Source: Falsiroseomonas bella (lineage in GTDB: Bacteria > Pseudomonadota > Alphaproteobacteria > Acetobacterales > Acetobacteraceae). From it: a DNA stretch of 64,000 bases. The notes beneath the pieces are model-generated. The model did not search any database and was not told where the DNA came from. It saw only the letters and a program-made list of their open reading frames with translations. Location of the stretch: NCBI RefSeq assembly GCF_003173615.1, contig NZ_QGNA01000005.1:124001-188000 (forward strand), read 5' to 3'. Position numbers and translations under genes: made by a program. This document shows, piece after piece, positions 36,446-45,959 of the stretch (position 1 is its first letter; each line of letters starts with the position of its first letter).

Positions 36446-36904
36446 ATGTCCACGCAATACGACCCGGACCGGGTGCCGCCAAAGCCGGCGCGCGCGGTGA
36501 ACGATGACGCCCGCGCGCTGGATACGCGCAGCGTGCCGGAGCTGCTGGCCGACATGGTCAACCAGCTGACGCTGCTGTTCCGCAAGGAGGTGCAGCTCGC
36601 CCGCGCCGAGATGGGCGAGAAGGCCTCCGAGGTGGGCAACGCCATTCCCGGCATCGCCGGTGGTGCCGGCCTCGCCTTCGGAGGCCTGATCCTCATGCTC
36701 TTCGCGGCGGCCGCCGGAATCTCGGCCTGGTTCGACCTTGCCGCGGGCTGGGGCCTTCTGATCGTCGGCGTACTCGCCGCGCTCATCGGCTACGCGCTGG
36801 TCCGTGCCGGCGCGTCGCGGCTGAAGGCGACGAACCTCACGCCGCATCGCACCGCGGAGCAGCTTTCGCGCGATGCCCAGGCAGCCAAGGAGCAGGTGCG
36901 ATGA
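36446..36904 (+). CDS. YqjE-like phage-holin-family (PF07332-type) membrane protein
   Basis: The 152-residue protein has a soluble N-terminus with RSVPELLADMVNQLTLLFRKEVQLARAE-type helix typical of the holin-X/YqjE family, then two membrane segments (GAGLAFGGLILMLFAAAAGI and WGLLIVGVLAALIGYALV), then a basic tail. Despite the family name, these are chromosomal inner-membrane proteins found next to DUF883 and DUF3618 genes, and no lysis role is implied. It begins 12 bases after the preceding gene and overlaps the next by four. Confidence 0.85.
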   Translation: MSTQYDPDRVPPKPARAVNDDARALDTRSVPELLADMVNQLTLLFRKEVQLARAEMGEKASEVGNAIPGIAGGAGLAFGGLILMLFAAAAGISAWFDLAAGWGLLIVGVLAALIGYALVRAGASRLKATNLTPHRTAEQLSRDAQAAKEQVR

Positions 36905-38196
36905 GCAGCACGCGAAGCACGACCAACCCGGGCGACCGCTCTGCGGCGGAGATCGAGCGCGAGGTCGAGCAGACCCGCGCGCGGCTGACCGGCACCGTGG
37001 AGGAGCTGAAGGACCGCGTCTCGCCGGGCACGCTGGCGGACCAGGCGATGGACTGGCTGCGCGGCTCCGGCGGCCGGCAGTTCCTCGACAATCTCGGCGG
37101 CACGCTGCGGGACAACCCGGTGCCGGTGGTGCTGGTCGCCGCCGGGATCGGCTGGCTCGCCCTCAGCGGCCGCGGCGGCCCGCGCCGCAGTCGGCGGTGG
37201 TACGACGACGACGACCGCTACACGGAAGACACCGGCTACGACGCGGGCTACCCCGTCGGCGCGGGGGCCTATCCGGGCGAAAGCTACCCGCCCGAGACTT
37301 ATGCGGGGCAGCCGGGGACCGAGGCCGACGGCGGACCGTCGCTCGGGGAGCGCGCCGGCGAGGCGGCGGAAGGGCTGCGGCGCCGGGCGGCCGGGCTCGG
37401 CCACAGCGCGGCGAGCCGGGCGGCCGGCCTGCGCGACCGGGCGGGTGACCTGGCCGGGCGCGTCGGGGAAGCCGCGGACGAGGCCTGGCATGGGGCCACC
37501 GGGGCGGCGCGTTCGGCCGCCGCCGGCGCCAGCCATGCGGGGCGGCAGGTGGCGCATGGCGCCGGCCGCGCCTGGGACGCTGCCTCGGACACCGCCAGCG
37601 ACCTCGGCCGCGGTGCCTACCGGCTCGGCGAGGGTGCCGGCCGGCGGATGTCCGCGGCGGTGGAGGAGCAGCCGCTGCTGCTCGGCGCCTTCGGACTCGC
37701 CATCGGCGCGACGATGGGTGCGCTGATGCCGGCCACCGAGGCGGAGGACCGGCTGATGGGCGAGACCCGCGACCGCATGGCCGACCGGCTGAGCGGCCTG
37801 GCGGGCGAGGCCTATGAGCGGGCCAAGGAGACGGCCGGCGAGCAGGCCCAGCGGGCCGGCGAGCAGCTCGGCGCCGTGGCGCGGGACGGCGCCCAGGCGC
37901 TCGGCGACGTGGCCCGCGACCTGCGCGAGACGGTCGAGCGCACGGCGCATGACGCGGCGGCCACGGCGCGCGAGGCGGCCGACAAGGCGCGCGAGAAGGC
38001 TGAGAAGGCCGGGCCCGGCGCGTCCGGCGGCACGGCGACCGGGCCAGCAAGTACGCCCGGTAGCACGCCGGGCACGACCAGCGGCACGACCACGGGGACG
38101 GGTACGGCGACGCCGGGCAGCACCGGCGTCACCCCGGGCGCCTCGCCCGGCAGCGTCGGCGGCAGCCCGTCCACGACCCGGATCGGGCCGGTCTGA
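36901..38196 (+). CDS. DUF3618-domain membrane protein with long repetitive tail
   Basis: The 431-residue protein begins with a DUF3618 domain: SAAEIEREVEQTRARLTGTV with ELKDRVSPG, then a hydrophobic segment (VPVVLVAAGIGWLALSG). The middle is Ala/Gly/Arg-rich amphipathic helix in loose repeats (RAAGLRDRAGDLAGRVG), a second Gly-rich hydrophobic segment follows (PLLLGAFGLAIGATMGALM), then more Ala-rich helix. The last 60 residues are a Gly/Ser/Thr/Pro tail. It resembles LEA-like or membrane-surface stress proteins. It ends the EcfG-linked operon and overlaps the holin-family gene by four bases. Confidence 0.8.
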   Translation: MSSTRSTTNPGDRSAAEIEREVEQTRARLTGTVEELKDRVSPGTLADQAMDWLRGSGGRQFLDNLGGTLRDNPVPVVLVAAGIGWLALSGRGGPRRSRRWYDDDDRYTEDTGYDAGYPVGAGAYPGESYPPETYAGQPGTEADGGPSLGERAGEAAEGLRRRAAGLGHSAASRAAGLRDRAGDLAGRVGEAADEAWHGATGAARSAAAGASHAGRQVAHGAGRAWDAASDTASDLGRGAYRLGEGAGRRMSAAVEEQPLLLGAFGLAIGATMGALMPATEAEDRLMGETRDRMADRLSGLAGEAYERAKETAGEQAQRAGEQLGAVARDGAQALGDVARDLRETVERTAHDAAATAREAADKAREKAEKAGPGASGGTATGPASTPGSTPGTTSGTTTGTGTATPGSTGVTPGASPGSVGGSPSTTRIGPV

Positions 38197-38215
38197 TCCG
38201 CCCGCGGCGCCGCGG

Positions 38216-38461
38216 CTACTTCCGCCGCGGTGCCGCGCCGGCGGCCGGCGGGGCCGGCAGGTCCTCCTCCAGCACGGTGATGTGCACCGCGTAGGAGACC
38301 TCGCCTTCCTCGTCGTCGCGATGGACCGTGCCGATCACCTCGTCCTGCACCATCACCTCCACCGACATCCCCTTCCGCGCGGGCGCCACGAGGCTGATCC
38401 GCTCGGAGCCGAGCAGGCGCCGCAGATAGGTCTGCACACGGGCGATGTCTGATGGCGTCAT
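38216..38461 (-). CDS. DUF3126 family protein
   Basis: This 81-residue soluble protein matches the small alphaproteobacterial DUF3126 family: IARVQTYLRRLLGSERISLV, then KGMSVEVMVQDEVIGTVHRDD and EEGEVSYAVHITVLEEDL, followed by a short Pro/Ala/Lys tail. Its function is unknown. It is convergent with the DUF3618 gene (19-base gap). The stop of the sulfotransferase gene lies 67 bases upstream of its start. Confidence 0.85.
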   Translation of the reverse strand: MTPSDIARVQTYLRRLLGSERISLVAPARKGMSVEVMVQDEVIGTVHRDDEEGEVSYAVHITVLEEDLPAPPAAGAAPRRK

Positions 38462-38528
38462 GCGTCGGCACTCCGGATAGAGGGGCTGCTATGCACCGGC
38501 GGCCCGCGCGGGTCGAGCCTTCGCGCAT

Positions 38529-39359
38529 TCAGGCCGGGGTCGCGCCCCGTGCATCGAGGAACGCGCCGAGCGGGCCCGCGATCGCCTCCCAATCGGCCGC
38601 GATCGCGCGATGGATGCCGAGGTCGAAGGCATTGAGCTCCTCGATCCGGGCGCGCAGCGAGGGATCCTCCAACTCGCGCATCACGCCTTCCTTCTCCTCC
38701 GCCGCGCCCTCGTTCACCCGCTTGCGCGCGGCGGGCGTGGAGGGCTTTCCCGCCAGCAGCGCCGTCAGCGCGCGGTAGCCCAGCGCGTAGCGCTCCTGCA
38801 CGCCAACGAAGGCGTAGCGGTTGCGCAGCGCCTTCAGCCCGGCCTCGACATCGCATTCCTGCGCCATGCGCGGCGGCAGCAGGTGCCGCGCGATGCGGTT
38901 GCGCTGGCCCTTCAGCTCCACGAAGGCGGCGAAGTCGGGGATGCGGGCCCGTACCTCCGCCGCCAGGGGGTGCATGGGCGAGCGCTGGTAGAGATAGTCG
39001 GACACCAGGCGCGAGACCGGCTCGCGCAGCATGGTGAACAGCCCCGTGCCTGGGAACGCCTCCAGGATGCGCTGCACATGGCGGAACTGCACATGGCCCG
39101 AGGCGATGCGGCAGGGCGCTTCCCGCTGCGCGGCGATGAAGGCCTCGGTCACGGTGTCGTAGCGCTCGGGCGCCGGGCGCGACCGGTCGAGATGGTCGAT
39201 ATGGATGCTGCGATAGGGCGGGATCAGCGCGGCGAGGTCGGCCGCGAGCGAGCTGCCCGCCGTCTTCGGCACATGCACGAAGAGCCAGAGCGGCGGCGCC
39301 TGCCGCGGCGCCAGCCAGGCCTCGAAGCGGCCGGCCAGCAGGTCGCGCGCGGCGCTCAT
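38529..39359 (-). CDS. Sulfotransferase (family 2-like), copy 1
   Basis: The 276-residue protein carries [12 protein letters not shown] near residue 28, the 5'-phosphosulfate-binding loop of PAPS-dependent sulfotransferases, IASGHVQFRHVQRIL with a possible catalytic His, and LREPVSRLVSDYLYQRSP, the 3'-phosphate-binding region. It has no membrane anchor. It would move sulfate from PAPS to a carbohydrate or other hydroxyl acceptor. Its ATG overlaps the stop of the neighbouring paralogue, and cysNC is just upstream, so PAPS supply and use are encoded together. The acceptor is unknown; the nearby glycosyltransferases suggest a surface glycan. Confidence 0.85.
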   Translation of the reverse strand: MSAARDLLAGRFEAWLAPRQAPPLWLFVHVPKTAGSSLAADLAALIPPYRSIHIDHLDRSRPAPERYDTVTEAFIAAQREAPCRIASGHVQFRHVQRILEAFPGTGLFTMLREPVSRLVSDYLYQRSPMHPLAAEVRARIPDFAAFVELKGQRNRIARHLLPPRMAQECDVEAGLKALRNRYAFVGVQERYALGYRALTALLAGKPSTPAARKRVNEGAAEEKEGVMRELEDPSLRARIEELNAFDLGIHRAIAADWEAIAGPLGAFLDARGATPA

Positions 39360-40183
39360 CGCAGGCGCTTGGCCAGCGCGTCGCGCACGCGGTGCCAGCG
39401 CGGCGCGACGGCGTCGTAGAGCGCGACGTCGAGCGGATTCGCCGCACGGATGCGCGCCGCCATCTCCTCCGGCACGGGCGCGGCCGCATCCTCCTCCGCG
39501 CCGACATTCTCGCGCACGGTCGGCCAGGCCGGCGCGCCGAGCAGCATGGTCAGCACGCGGAAGCAGAGCGGATAGAGCTCCTGGATGCCGATGAAGTCGT
39601 AGGTGGCGAGCAAATGCGCGACGCAGGCGTCCGGGTCGCCGCCGGCCAGGATCTCGCGCGGGATCAGGTGCTCGGCCATCTTGTTGCGCTCGGAGTCCAG
39701 CGCGAGATAGGCGTCGAGGTCGGGCACGCGCGCCGTGAACTCCGCATGCAGCGGGTGGCGCGGCGAGCCCTGGTAGCGGAAGTCGGAGATCACGCGGCTC
39801 ACCGGCTCGCGCAGGAAGGTGATCAGCCGCGTGCCGGGCAGCGCCTGTCTGATGCGGGCGACATGCCGCGCCAGGATGTGGCCGGAGGCGAAGCGCACCG
39901 GGCTCGCCGTGGCCTGGGCCAGGAACTGCTCCACCGCCTGGTCCATGCGCTCATGGAAGCTGCGCGCGGTGTCGGTGTAGTCCACCACGATGTTGACGTC
40001 GGGCTGCAGCAGCGCCGCGACCTCGCGCCGCAGCGAGGTGCCCGCGGTCTTCGGGACATGCACGAACACCACCGGCCCGGCGCCCGGCGCGGCGGCGCGG
40101 AAATAGGCGTTGAAGCTGCCCTCGAAGAGCAGCCGCATCGGCCCGGGCGCCGCGCCCTCAGGCGTCGAGGCGGCGCCGGACAT
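39356..40183 (-). CDS. Sulfotransferase (family 2-like), copy 2
   Basis: A 275-residue paralogue of the downstream gene with the same motifs: [12 protein letters not shown] (PAPS loop, about residue 42), [14 protein letters not shown], and [22 protein letters not shown]. The shared blocks, spacing and length show that the two arose by duplication. The start is uncertain: ATG 40183 overlaps cysNC by 26 bases; ATG 40138 (MRLLFEGSF) would avoid overlap. No clear ribosome-binding site precedes either. It lies between cysNC and copy 1, likely in one operon. Confidence 0.85.
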   Translation of the reverse strand: MSGAASTPEGAAPGPMRLLFEGSFNAYFRAAAPGAGPVVFVHVPKTAGTSLRREVAALLQPDVNIVVDYTDTARSFHERMDQAVEQFLAQATASPVRFASGHILARHVARIRQALPGTRLITFLREPVSRVISDFRYQGSPRHPLHAEFTARVPDLDAYLALDSERNKMAEHLIPREILAGGDPDACVAHLLATYDFIGIQELYPLCFRVLTMLLGAPAWPTVRENVGAEEDAAAPVPEEMAARIRAANPLDVALYDAVAPRWHRVRDALAKRLR

Positions 40184-42038
40184 GGGAGAGCACCAGCTCG
40201 GCGGATTGCTCGGGCGTGAGGCCGAGCGTGTCGATGCGCAGTTCCGGCGCCTCCGGCGCCTCATAGGGAGAGGAGACGCCGGTGAAGTTGCTGATCGCGC
40301 CCCGCACGGCCTTGGCGTAGAGGCCCTTCGGGTCGCGCTTCATGCATTCCTCAATCGGCGTGTCCACGAAGACCTCGACGAACTCGCCCTGCTGCATCAG
40401 CTCCCGCACCATCCGCCGCTCCGCGCGGAAGGGCGAGATGAAGCTGCACAGCACGATCAGGCCGGCATCCACGAAGAGCTTCGCCACCTCGCCGACGCGG
40501 CGGATGTTCTCCACGCGATCCTGGTCTGTGAAGCCGAGGTCCTTGTTAAGCCCGTGCCGCAGGTTGTCGCCGTCCAGCGTGTAGGTGTGCCGGCCCTCCG
40601 CGTGCAGCGCCTTCTCCACCAGCTTGGCGATGGTGGACTTGCCGGAGCCCGAGAGGCCCGTGAACCACAGCACCAGCGGCTTCTGGTGATCCAGCGCGGC
40701 GCGTGCCGCCTTGTCCACGAGGAATTCCTCGGCGTGGATGTTGGTGGCGCGGCGCAGCGCGAAATCCACCATGCCCGCGCCGGCGGTGCGGTTGGTGAAG
40801 CGGTCCACCAGGATGAAGGCGCCGGTCGCGCGGTTCTCGGCATAGGGATCGAGCGGCACGCGCTGCGACAGCGCCAGGTTGCACACCGCGATCTCGTTGA
40901 AGTCGAGCTTCTTCGCCGGCTGCCGCTCCAGCGTGTTGACGTCCACCTTGTGCTTGATGCTGGTGACGGAGGCGGTGGTCCAGAGATTGCCGAAGCGGGC
41001 GAGGTACTGGCGGCCGGGCAGCAGCGCCTCCTCGTCCATCCACAGCAGGTGGGCGGCGAACTGGTCCACCACCTCCGGCCGATCGGCCAGCGGGGCGAGC
41101 ACGTCGCCACGCGCCACGTCCACCTCGTCGGCCAGGCAGATCGTCACCGCCTCCCCGGCCGCGGCGACAGGCTGGTCGGCATCGGGGCCGAGGATGCGCG
41201 CGACGCGGCTCTGCCGGCCGGAGGCCGCGACCACCACGCCGTCCCCCACCGCGATGCGGCCCGAGGCGACCGTGCCGGAGAAGCCGCGGAAATCGAGGTT
41301 CGGGCGGTTCACCCACTGCACCGGGAAGCGGAAGGGCTTCTGGTCAGCGCCATGCTCGGCGTCCACGCCCTCGATATGCGCGAGCAGCGTCGGGCCGCGA
41401 TACCAGGGGGAGTTGCCGCTCTTCTGCGTGACGTTGTCGCCGAAGCGGGCGGAGACCGGGATCGGCGTCAGCGTCGCGAAGCCGAGGCCCGCGGCGAAGG
41501 TCGCCCAGTCGCCCACGATGCGGTCGAAGGTCGCCTCGTCCCAGTTCGCCAGGTCCATCTTGTTCACCGCCAGCACGACATGGCGGATGCCGAGCAGCGA
41601 GCAGATGAAAGTGTGCCGGCGGGTCTGCGTCAGCACGCCCTTGCGCGCGTCGCAGAGGATGATGGCGAGGTCGGAGTTGGAGGCGCCGGTCGCCATGTTG
41701 CGCGTGTACTGCTCGTGGCCGGGCGTGTCGGCGACGATGAAGCTGCGCTTCGGCGTGGCGAAGAAGCGGTAGGCGACGTCGATGGTGATGCCCTGCTGCC
41801 GCTCGGCCTCCAGCCCGTCCACCAGCAAAGCGAGGTCCACATCCTCGCCGGTGGTGCCGTGCTTGCGGCTGTCCTTCTCGATGGTGGCGAGGGTGTCCTC
41901 CATGATCTGGCGGCTCTCGTAGAGAAGCCGCCCGATCAGCGTGGACTTGCCGTCATCCACCGACCCGCAGGTGAGGAAGCGAAGCAGGCCGCGCGCCGAC
42001 TGGGCGCCGGAGGGGTGCCCCAGGGGCAACTGGTCCAT
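40158..42038 (-). CDS. cysNC: Bifunctional sulfate adenylyltransferase subunit 1 / APS kinase
   Basis: The 626-residue CysN-CysC (NodQ-type) fusion makes PAPS. The CysN part (about 1-430) is an EF-Tu-like GTPase: [17 protein letters not shown] (P-loop), [17 protein letters not shown] and NKMDLANW. The CysC part (about 445-626) is APS kinase: [18 protein letters not shown] and [13 protein letters not shown] with the conserved Ser. ATG 42038 is chosen because [11 protein letters not shown] fits the family. CysN needs CysD (subunit 2) for ATP sulfurylase activity, and no cysD lies upstream or elsewhere in the window. The next two genes downstream are sulfotransferases that use PAPS; divergent cysQ clears PAP. 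Confidence 0.95.
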   Translation of the reverse strand: MDQLPLGHPSGAQSARGLLRFLTCGSVDDGKSTLIGRLLYESRQIMEDTLATIEKDSRKHGTTGEDVDLALLVDGLEAERQQGITIDVAYRFFATPKRSFIVADTPGHEQYTRNMATGASNSDLAIILCDARKGVLTQTRRHTFICSLLGIRHVVLAVNKMDLANWDEATFDRIVGDWATFAAGLGFATLTPIPVSARFGDNVTQKSGNSPWYRGPTLLAHIEGVDAEHGADQKPFRFPVQWVNRPNLDFRGFSGTVASGRIAVGDGVVVAASGRQSRVARILGPDADQPVAAAGEAVTICLADEVDVARGDVLAPLADRPEVVDQFAAHLLWMDEEALLPGRQYLARFGNLWTTASVTSIKHKVDVNTLERQPAKKLDFNEIAVCNLALSQRVPLDPYAENRATGAFILVDRFTNRTAGAGMVDFALRRATNIHAEEFLVDKAARAALDHQKPLVLWFTGLSGSGKSTIAKLVEKALHAEGRHTYTLDGDNLRHGLNKDLGFTDQDRVENIRRVGEVAKLFVDAGLIVLCSFISPFRAERRMVRELMQQGEFVEVFVDTPIEECMKRDPKGLYAKAVRGAISNFTGVSSPYEAPEAPELRIDTLGLTPEQSAELVLSHVRRRLDA

Positions 42039-42244
42039 CGTGCGGCAGTCCTCGACCTTGTCCCGGCACCTCGCCCCCCGGTCCGGAAAGGCGACGCGGC
42101 CGGCGGGGTGCAACCTTTGCGCAATGCGGCTATCCCATACCCCGGGATGCGGCCGCAAGATGGCCGGCGCGGCGCGCGGGGCGCGCGGCACGCCATGCAG
42201 CCCTGGGCCACCCTGCAGGACCAGCCTTGAGGAATTGCGAAGAC

Positions 42245-43042
42245 ATGCCCGATCCCGCCGCGCTGCTGCCCGCCCTGGTCGCCATCGCCGCGGAGGCCGG
42301 CGCCCGCATCGTCGCGATCCGCAGCCGGCCGCACGAGGTCACCGCCAAGGGCGACGGCACCCCGCTGACCGAGGCCGACCTGGCCGCCGAGGCGATCATC
42401 GCCGCCGGCCTGGCGCGCGCCGCCCCCGGCATCCCCGTGGTCTCGGAGGAGGACGCGGCGCGCGCGGACCCGCCGCCGGGCGCCGCCTTCCTGCTGGTGG
42501 ACCCGCTGGACGGCACCAGGGAATTTCTCGGCCCCTCCGGCGAGTTCACCGTGAACATCGCCCTGGTCGAGGGCGGGCGGCCGGTCTGCGGCGTGGTCTA
42601 TGCCCCCGCCATCGGCCGGATCTGGCGGGGCGCCCGGGGCCTCGGAGCGGAGGCCGCGGCGCTGGCGCCCGGCGCGGACCCGGCCGGTCTCGCCTGGGTG
42701 CCGATCCGCGCCCGGCCCCGCCCGGCCGATGCGCTGGTGGCAGTCGCCAGCCGCTCCCATCTCGACCCCGACACCGAGGCCTTCCTGGCGCGCCTGCCGG
42801 TGGGAAGGCGCCGCTCGATCGGCTCCTCCCTGAAGTTCTGCCTGGTGGCGGAGGGCGAGGCCGATGTGTATCCGCGCCTCGCCCCCACCATGGAATGGGA
42901 CACGGCCGCCGGGCAGGCGGTGCTGGAAGCGGCGGGCGGCAGCGTGACCACGCCGGAGGGCGCGCCCTTCGCCTATGGCAAGGCCGCCGCCGGCTTCCGC
43001 AACGGACCCTTCGTCGCCTGGGGCGCCCCGCCGGCCCGCTGA
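42245..43042 (+). CDS. cysQ: 3'(2'),5'-bisphosphate nucleotidase CysQ
   Basis: CysQ (265 aa) hydrolyses PAP (and PAPS) to AMP, removing the inhibitory by-product of sulfotransferases. It is of the inositol monophosphatase fold: [20 protein letters not shown], the metal site [31 protein letters not shown], and C-terminal [19 protein letters not shown] with [19 protein letters not shown]. These last segments are CysQ-specific compared with SuhB or HisN. ATG 42245 starts the family sequence. It diverges from cysNC across a 206-base spacer that probably holds both promoters. Confidence 0.92.
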   Translation: MPDPAALLPALVAIAAEAGARIVAIRSRPHEVTAKGDGTPLTEADLAAEAIIAAGLARAAPGIPVVSEEDAARADPPPGAAFLLVDPLDGTREFLGPSGEFTVNIALVEGGRPVCGVVYAPAIGRIWRGARGLGAEAAALAPGADPAGLAWVPIRARPRPADALVAVASRSHLDPDTEAFLARLPVGRRRSIGSSLKFCLVAEGEADVYPRLAPTMEWDTAAGQAVLEAAGGSVTTPEGAPFAYGKAAAGFRNGPFVAWGAPPAR

Positions 43043-43112
43043 TCCGGCAGGTTGACAGGGGTGGGCAAAGCGCCCTCAGTCGGCGCGATCTCGCAGGGGG
43101 ACTGAGGGGCCG

Positions 43113-44663
43113 GTGTTCGTCTACCTGGATGATACGCGCCAACTCGGCCTGGACTGCTTCGCCCATCTCGCGCCGCGGCGCGGCATCGCCTTCGGCTGGA
43201 CCATGGTGCCGCGCGGCGTGGAGGGCGCGGTGGACATCGCCGCCGGCCCGGACGCGCCCTGCGCCATCCTGCATGCCAGCTTCCATGAGCGCCCCGATGT
43301 CGCCATCGCCGATCCGCGCGACTCCGTGGTGCAGGGCTTCACCCTGGTCTTCGAACTCCCCGAGGAGCCGCCGACCGAGCTCGTCCTGACGCTCAACGCC
43401 GGCGAGGCCCTGATCCGCGCCGACATGCTCTCCGCCGAGGTCGAGCACGCCCTGCCGAAGGCCGTGGCGGTGCGGGCCTGGCGGATCAACCTGGCGCTGC
43501 TGCGGGAGTCGGCGCAGGTGCCCGAGCTCGCGCCGATGCTGACGCATCAGAACCGGCCGCTCGGCGCCTTCGCCGACTGGCTCGCCGCGATGCCCGCGGT
43601 GCGCGGTCGCGCGACGAATTACGGCCGGATCGCCGAGGCCGAGGCGCTGCAGGCGGCCTCGGGCGAGGTCCTGGTGATGCTGCGGGCCGAAGGCGCGCTG
43701 CCGCCGGCGGCACGGATCGACGCGGCCGCGATCGGCTGGCTGCGCACCGCGCCCGGCGCGCCCGCCGAGCCGCGCCTGCTGGACTTCGCCGAATGGCACG
43801 GCGCGCGCCTGCCGGCGGCCTTCGCGGGCTATGGCAGGATCGGCGGCCCGCTCGCGGATCGGCTGCAGGCGGTGGAGGTCCTGGTCCACGCCGAAGCCGA
43901 TGCGGGCGAGGAGGTCTGGCTGCGCTGCCATCCCGCGCCGGCAAGCGTGCCGGACCTGCTCGACGCCGCCTGCCGCGCCACCGCAACCGGGCTGGCGGTT
44001 CCGGTGGAGGCGGCGGGCTCCGCCGGCCTCGCCCTGCTGCGCGAGGTGATCGCGCGGCGCGAGGCCGCCTTCGCGCCGATGCTGCGGGCCTTCGGCCGCG
44101 TCGCCGCCGCGGCGGCGGAGGACAGGCCCAGGACCGCACTGCTGCTCGGTGCGGACGACCCCGCTTTGGCGCGGCTGTTCCACGTCACCGCGCCGATCTT
44201 CGCGCGCCATTGCGACCGGCTGCTGCTGATGGGCGCCGCGGCGGACGATGCCGCGCAGGCCTTCGGCGCGGCCCGCCGGCCGGAGGTGCTGGTGGGCGAG
44301 GCGGCGGCGGAGGCGCTGCGGCTGGCCAGCGGCACCAGCGGCCTGCTCGCGCTGGATGCGCCCGCCTTCGCGGAGGCGGTGATCGCCGACGACCCGGACG
44401 CGGCCTTCACCGAGGTGCTCAGCGGGGCGGAACTGGCCCGCCTGCTGGCGCTGCACACCGTGGCGGGCTGCGCCCCGTCGCTCGCCGACAGCCTGCAGCG
44501 GCTGCTGCGCGCGCGGCAGGCGAAGGGCACCGCGCGCCACTTCGCCCCGCTGCCCCGCAATTGGAGCAACCGCCACGCGGCGGAGCCGGTCCACGCCCAT
44601 CTCGAGCGACTGTGGTCGGCCGGCGCCGCGACCACGCCCGCGGAGGCTGCCGCCCATGCCTGA
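43113..44663 (+). CDS. Unknown protein of glycan cluster, 516 aa
   Basis: No recognised family. GTG 43113 has GAGGGG just upstream. The first 100 residues look like a beta domain (FGWTMVPRGVEGAVDIAAG), the middle is mixed helix/strand, and the C-terminal 150 residues look Rossmann-like (RTALLLGADDPALARLF followed by DRLLLMGAAADDAA). There is no signal peptide, membrane helix or clear sugar-nucleotide motif. It follows cysQ by 70 bases and overlaps the next glycosyltransferase by eight, so it is probably co-expressed with cysQ and the two glycosyltransferases. It may be a glycan-modifying or regulatory partner. Confidence 0.7.
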   Translation: MFVYLDDTRQLGLDCFAHLAPRRGIAFGWTMVPRGVEGAVDIAAGPDAPCAILHASFHERPDVAIADPRDSVVQGFTLVFELPEEPPTELVLTLNAGEALIRADMLSAEVEHALPKAVAVRAWRINLALLRESAQVPELAPMLTHQNRPLGAFADWLAAMPAVRGRATNYGRIAEAEALQAASGEVLVMLRAEGALPPAARIDAAAIGWLRTAPGAPAEPRLLDFAEWHGARLPAAFAGYGRIGGPLADRLQAVEVLVHAEADAGEEVWLRCHPAPASVPDLLDAACRATATGLAVPVEAAGSAGLALLREVIARREAAFAPMLRAFGRVAAAAAEDRPRTALLLGADDPALARLFHVTAPIFARHCDRLLLMGAAADDAAQAFGAARRPEVLVGEAAAEALRLASGTSGLLALDAPAFAEAVIADDPDAAFTEVLSGAELARLLALHTVAGCAPSLADSLQRLLRARQAKGTARHFAPLPRNWSNRHAAEPVHAHLERLWSAGAATTPAEAAAHA

Positions 44664-45939
44664 CGCCGCGCGCAGCGTCTGCGTCCTGGCGCATTCGCAC
44701 CCGGATTTCTCCAAGGGTGGCGGCGAGATGGCCGCGCATCGCGAATTCGCCGCGTTGCGCGCCGCGGGCCGCCGCGCGGTCTTCGTCGGCGCCTGCGAAA
44801 CCGGCACGAACTATGCCGCGCAGCGGCCGATCGAGACGGTGATGCCGCATGGCGAGGACGACTACGTCTTCTCCTTCGCCGGCATGGCGGAGGACCGGCT
44901 GGCCTGGGACGATCCCTGGCAGCGGCGGCTGCTGGTGGAGTTCCTCGCCGGCCTCGGCAGCGATGTCTATCACCTGCACCACTACTGGCGGATCGGCGTG
45001 GACCTGATCCACGACCTGATGGCGGCGCGGCCCGACGCCACCTTCGTCGTCACGCTGCACGAGATGCTTGCCATCTGCCTGCATCACGGCCAGATGGTGA
45101 AGACGCGCTCGCGCGAGCTGTGCCGGCGGGAAAGCCCGCTCGCCTGCCTCGCCTGCTTCCCCGACCAGACGCTGGAACGCTTCGCCTTCCGCAAGGCGAC
45201 GCTGCTCTCCGTGCTGCGGCGCTTCGACCACGTCGTCTATCCCAGCGCCTTCCTGCAGGCCCGCTACGAGGCCTGGGGCCTGGCCGGCCGCCCCGCCAGC
45301 GTCATCGAGAACTTCCTGGGCGACGAGCTGATGGCGGAGCCGCGTCGGGCCGGCGATCCGCACCGCATGGCGCCGCGCTTCGGCTTCTTCGGCCAGCCCA
45401 CGCCCTACAAGGGGCTGGACGTGCTGCTGCGCGCCCTGCCGCTCGCGCTGCGCGAGAACCCCGCCGTCACGCTCACGGTCTTCGGCGCCGACCGCGAGGA
45501 CGTGCTGCGCCTGTTCCCGATGCTGGAGACGCAGATCGACGACGCCGGCGCCAACCTCTCCTTCGCCGGGCGCTACGACGCGATGGACGCGGTCGCGCTG
45601 ATGCGCAGCGTCGGCTGGGTCGTCGTGCCCTCCGTCTGGTGGGAGAACTCGCCGGTGGTGATCCAGGAGGCGCGGCGCGCCGGCACGCCGCTGATCGTCT
45701 CCGGCATCGGCGGCATGGCGGAGAAGGCGGAGGCCGGCGTGGACGCGCTGCATTTCGACCGCGGCTCGCCGGTGGACCTGGCGCGCGCGATGCTGGAAGC
45801 CGCCGATCCCGCGACGCGCGCGCAGTATGGCGCGAGCCTGCGCGACGTGATCGACCGCGCGGCGTTCCTCGCCGCCCTCGACCACGCCTTCGCGCCGGCC
45901 CCGCGCGCCGCCGCGCCGCGCGCCGAAGCGGCCGAATAG
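44656..45939 (+). CDS. Glycosyltransferase family 4 protein
   Basis: The 427-residue GT-B protein shows HSHPDFSKGGGEMAAHREF at the N-terminus, DVYHLHHYWRIGVDL, FGFFGQPTPYKGLDVLLRAL at the linker to the second domain, and VVPSVWWENSPVVIQEARRAG, the GT4 donor-binding region with its conserved Glu residues. A Cys-rich stretch (CRRESPLACLACFPD) in the first domain is unusual and could hold a metal. Cytoplasmic; probably adds a sugar to a lipid-linked or growing surface glycan. The last 20 residues are Ala/Pro-rich. Confidence 0.88.
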   Translation: MPDAARSVCVLAHSHPDFSKGGGEMAAHREFAALRAAGRRAVFVGACETGTNYAAQRPIETVMPHGEDDYVFSFAGMAEDRLAWDDPWQRRLLVEFLAGLGSDVYHLHHYWRIGVDLIHDLMAARPDATFVVTLHEMLAICLHHGQMVKTRSRELCRRESPLACLACFPDQTLERFAFRKATLLSVLRRFDHVVYPSAFLQARYEAWGLAGRPASVIENFLGDELMAEPRRAGDPHRMAPRFGFFGQPTPYKGLDVLLRALPLALRENPAVTLTVFGADREDVLRLFPMLETQIDDAGANLSFAGRYDAMDAVALMRSVGWVVVPSVWWENSPVVIQEARRAGTPLIVSGIGGMAEKAEAGVDALHFDRGSPVDLARAMLEAADPATRAQYGASLRDVIDRAAFLAALDHAFAPAPRAAAPRAEAAE

Positions 45940-45959
45940 CCACGCACCGGGCCCGCGCC

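Noticed and set aside
36446-36904. Prophage remnant, from the 'holin' family name
   Set aside because: No endolysin, capsid or integrase is nearby. The protein has the chromosomal YqjE-type layout and lies in a DUF883/DUF3618-like operon.
42245-43042. Histidinol phosphatase or inositol monophosphatase (HisN/SuhB) for the IMPase-fold gene
   Set aside because: The [13 protein letters not shown] and [16 protein letters not shown] blocks and the divergent cysNC favour CysQ.
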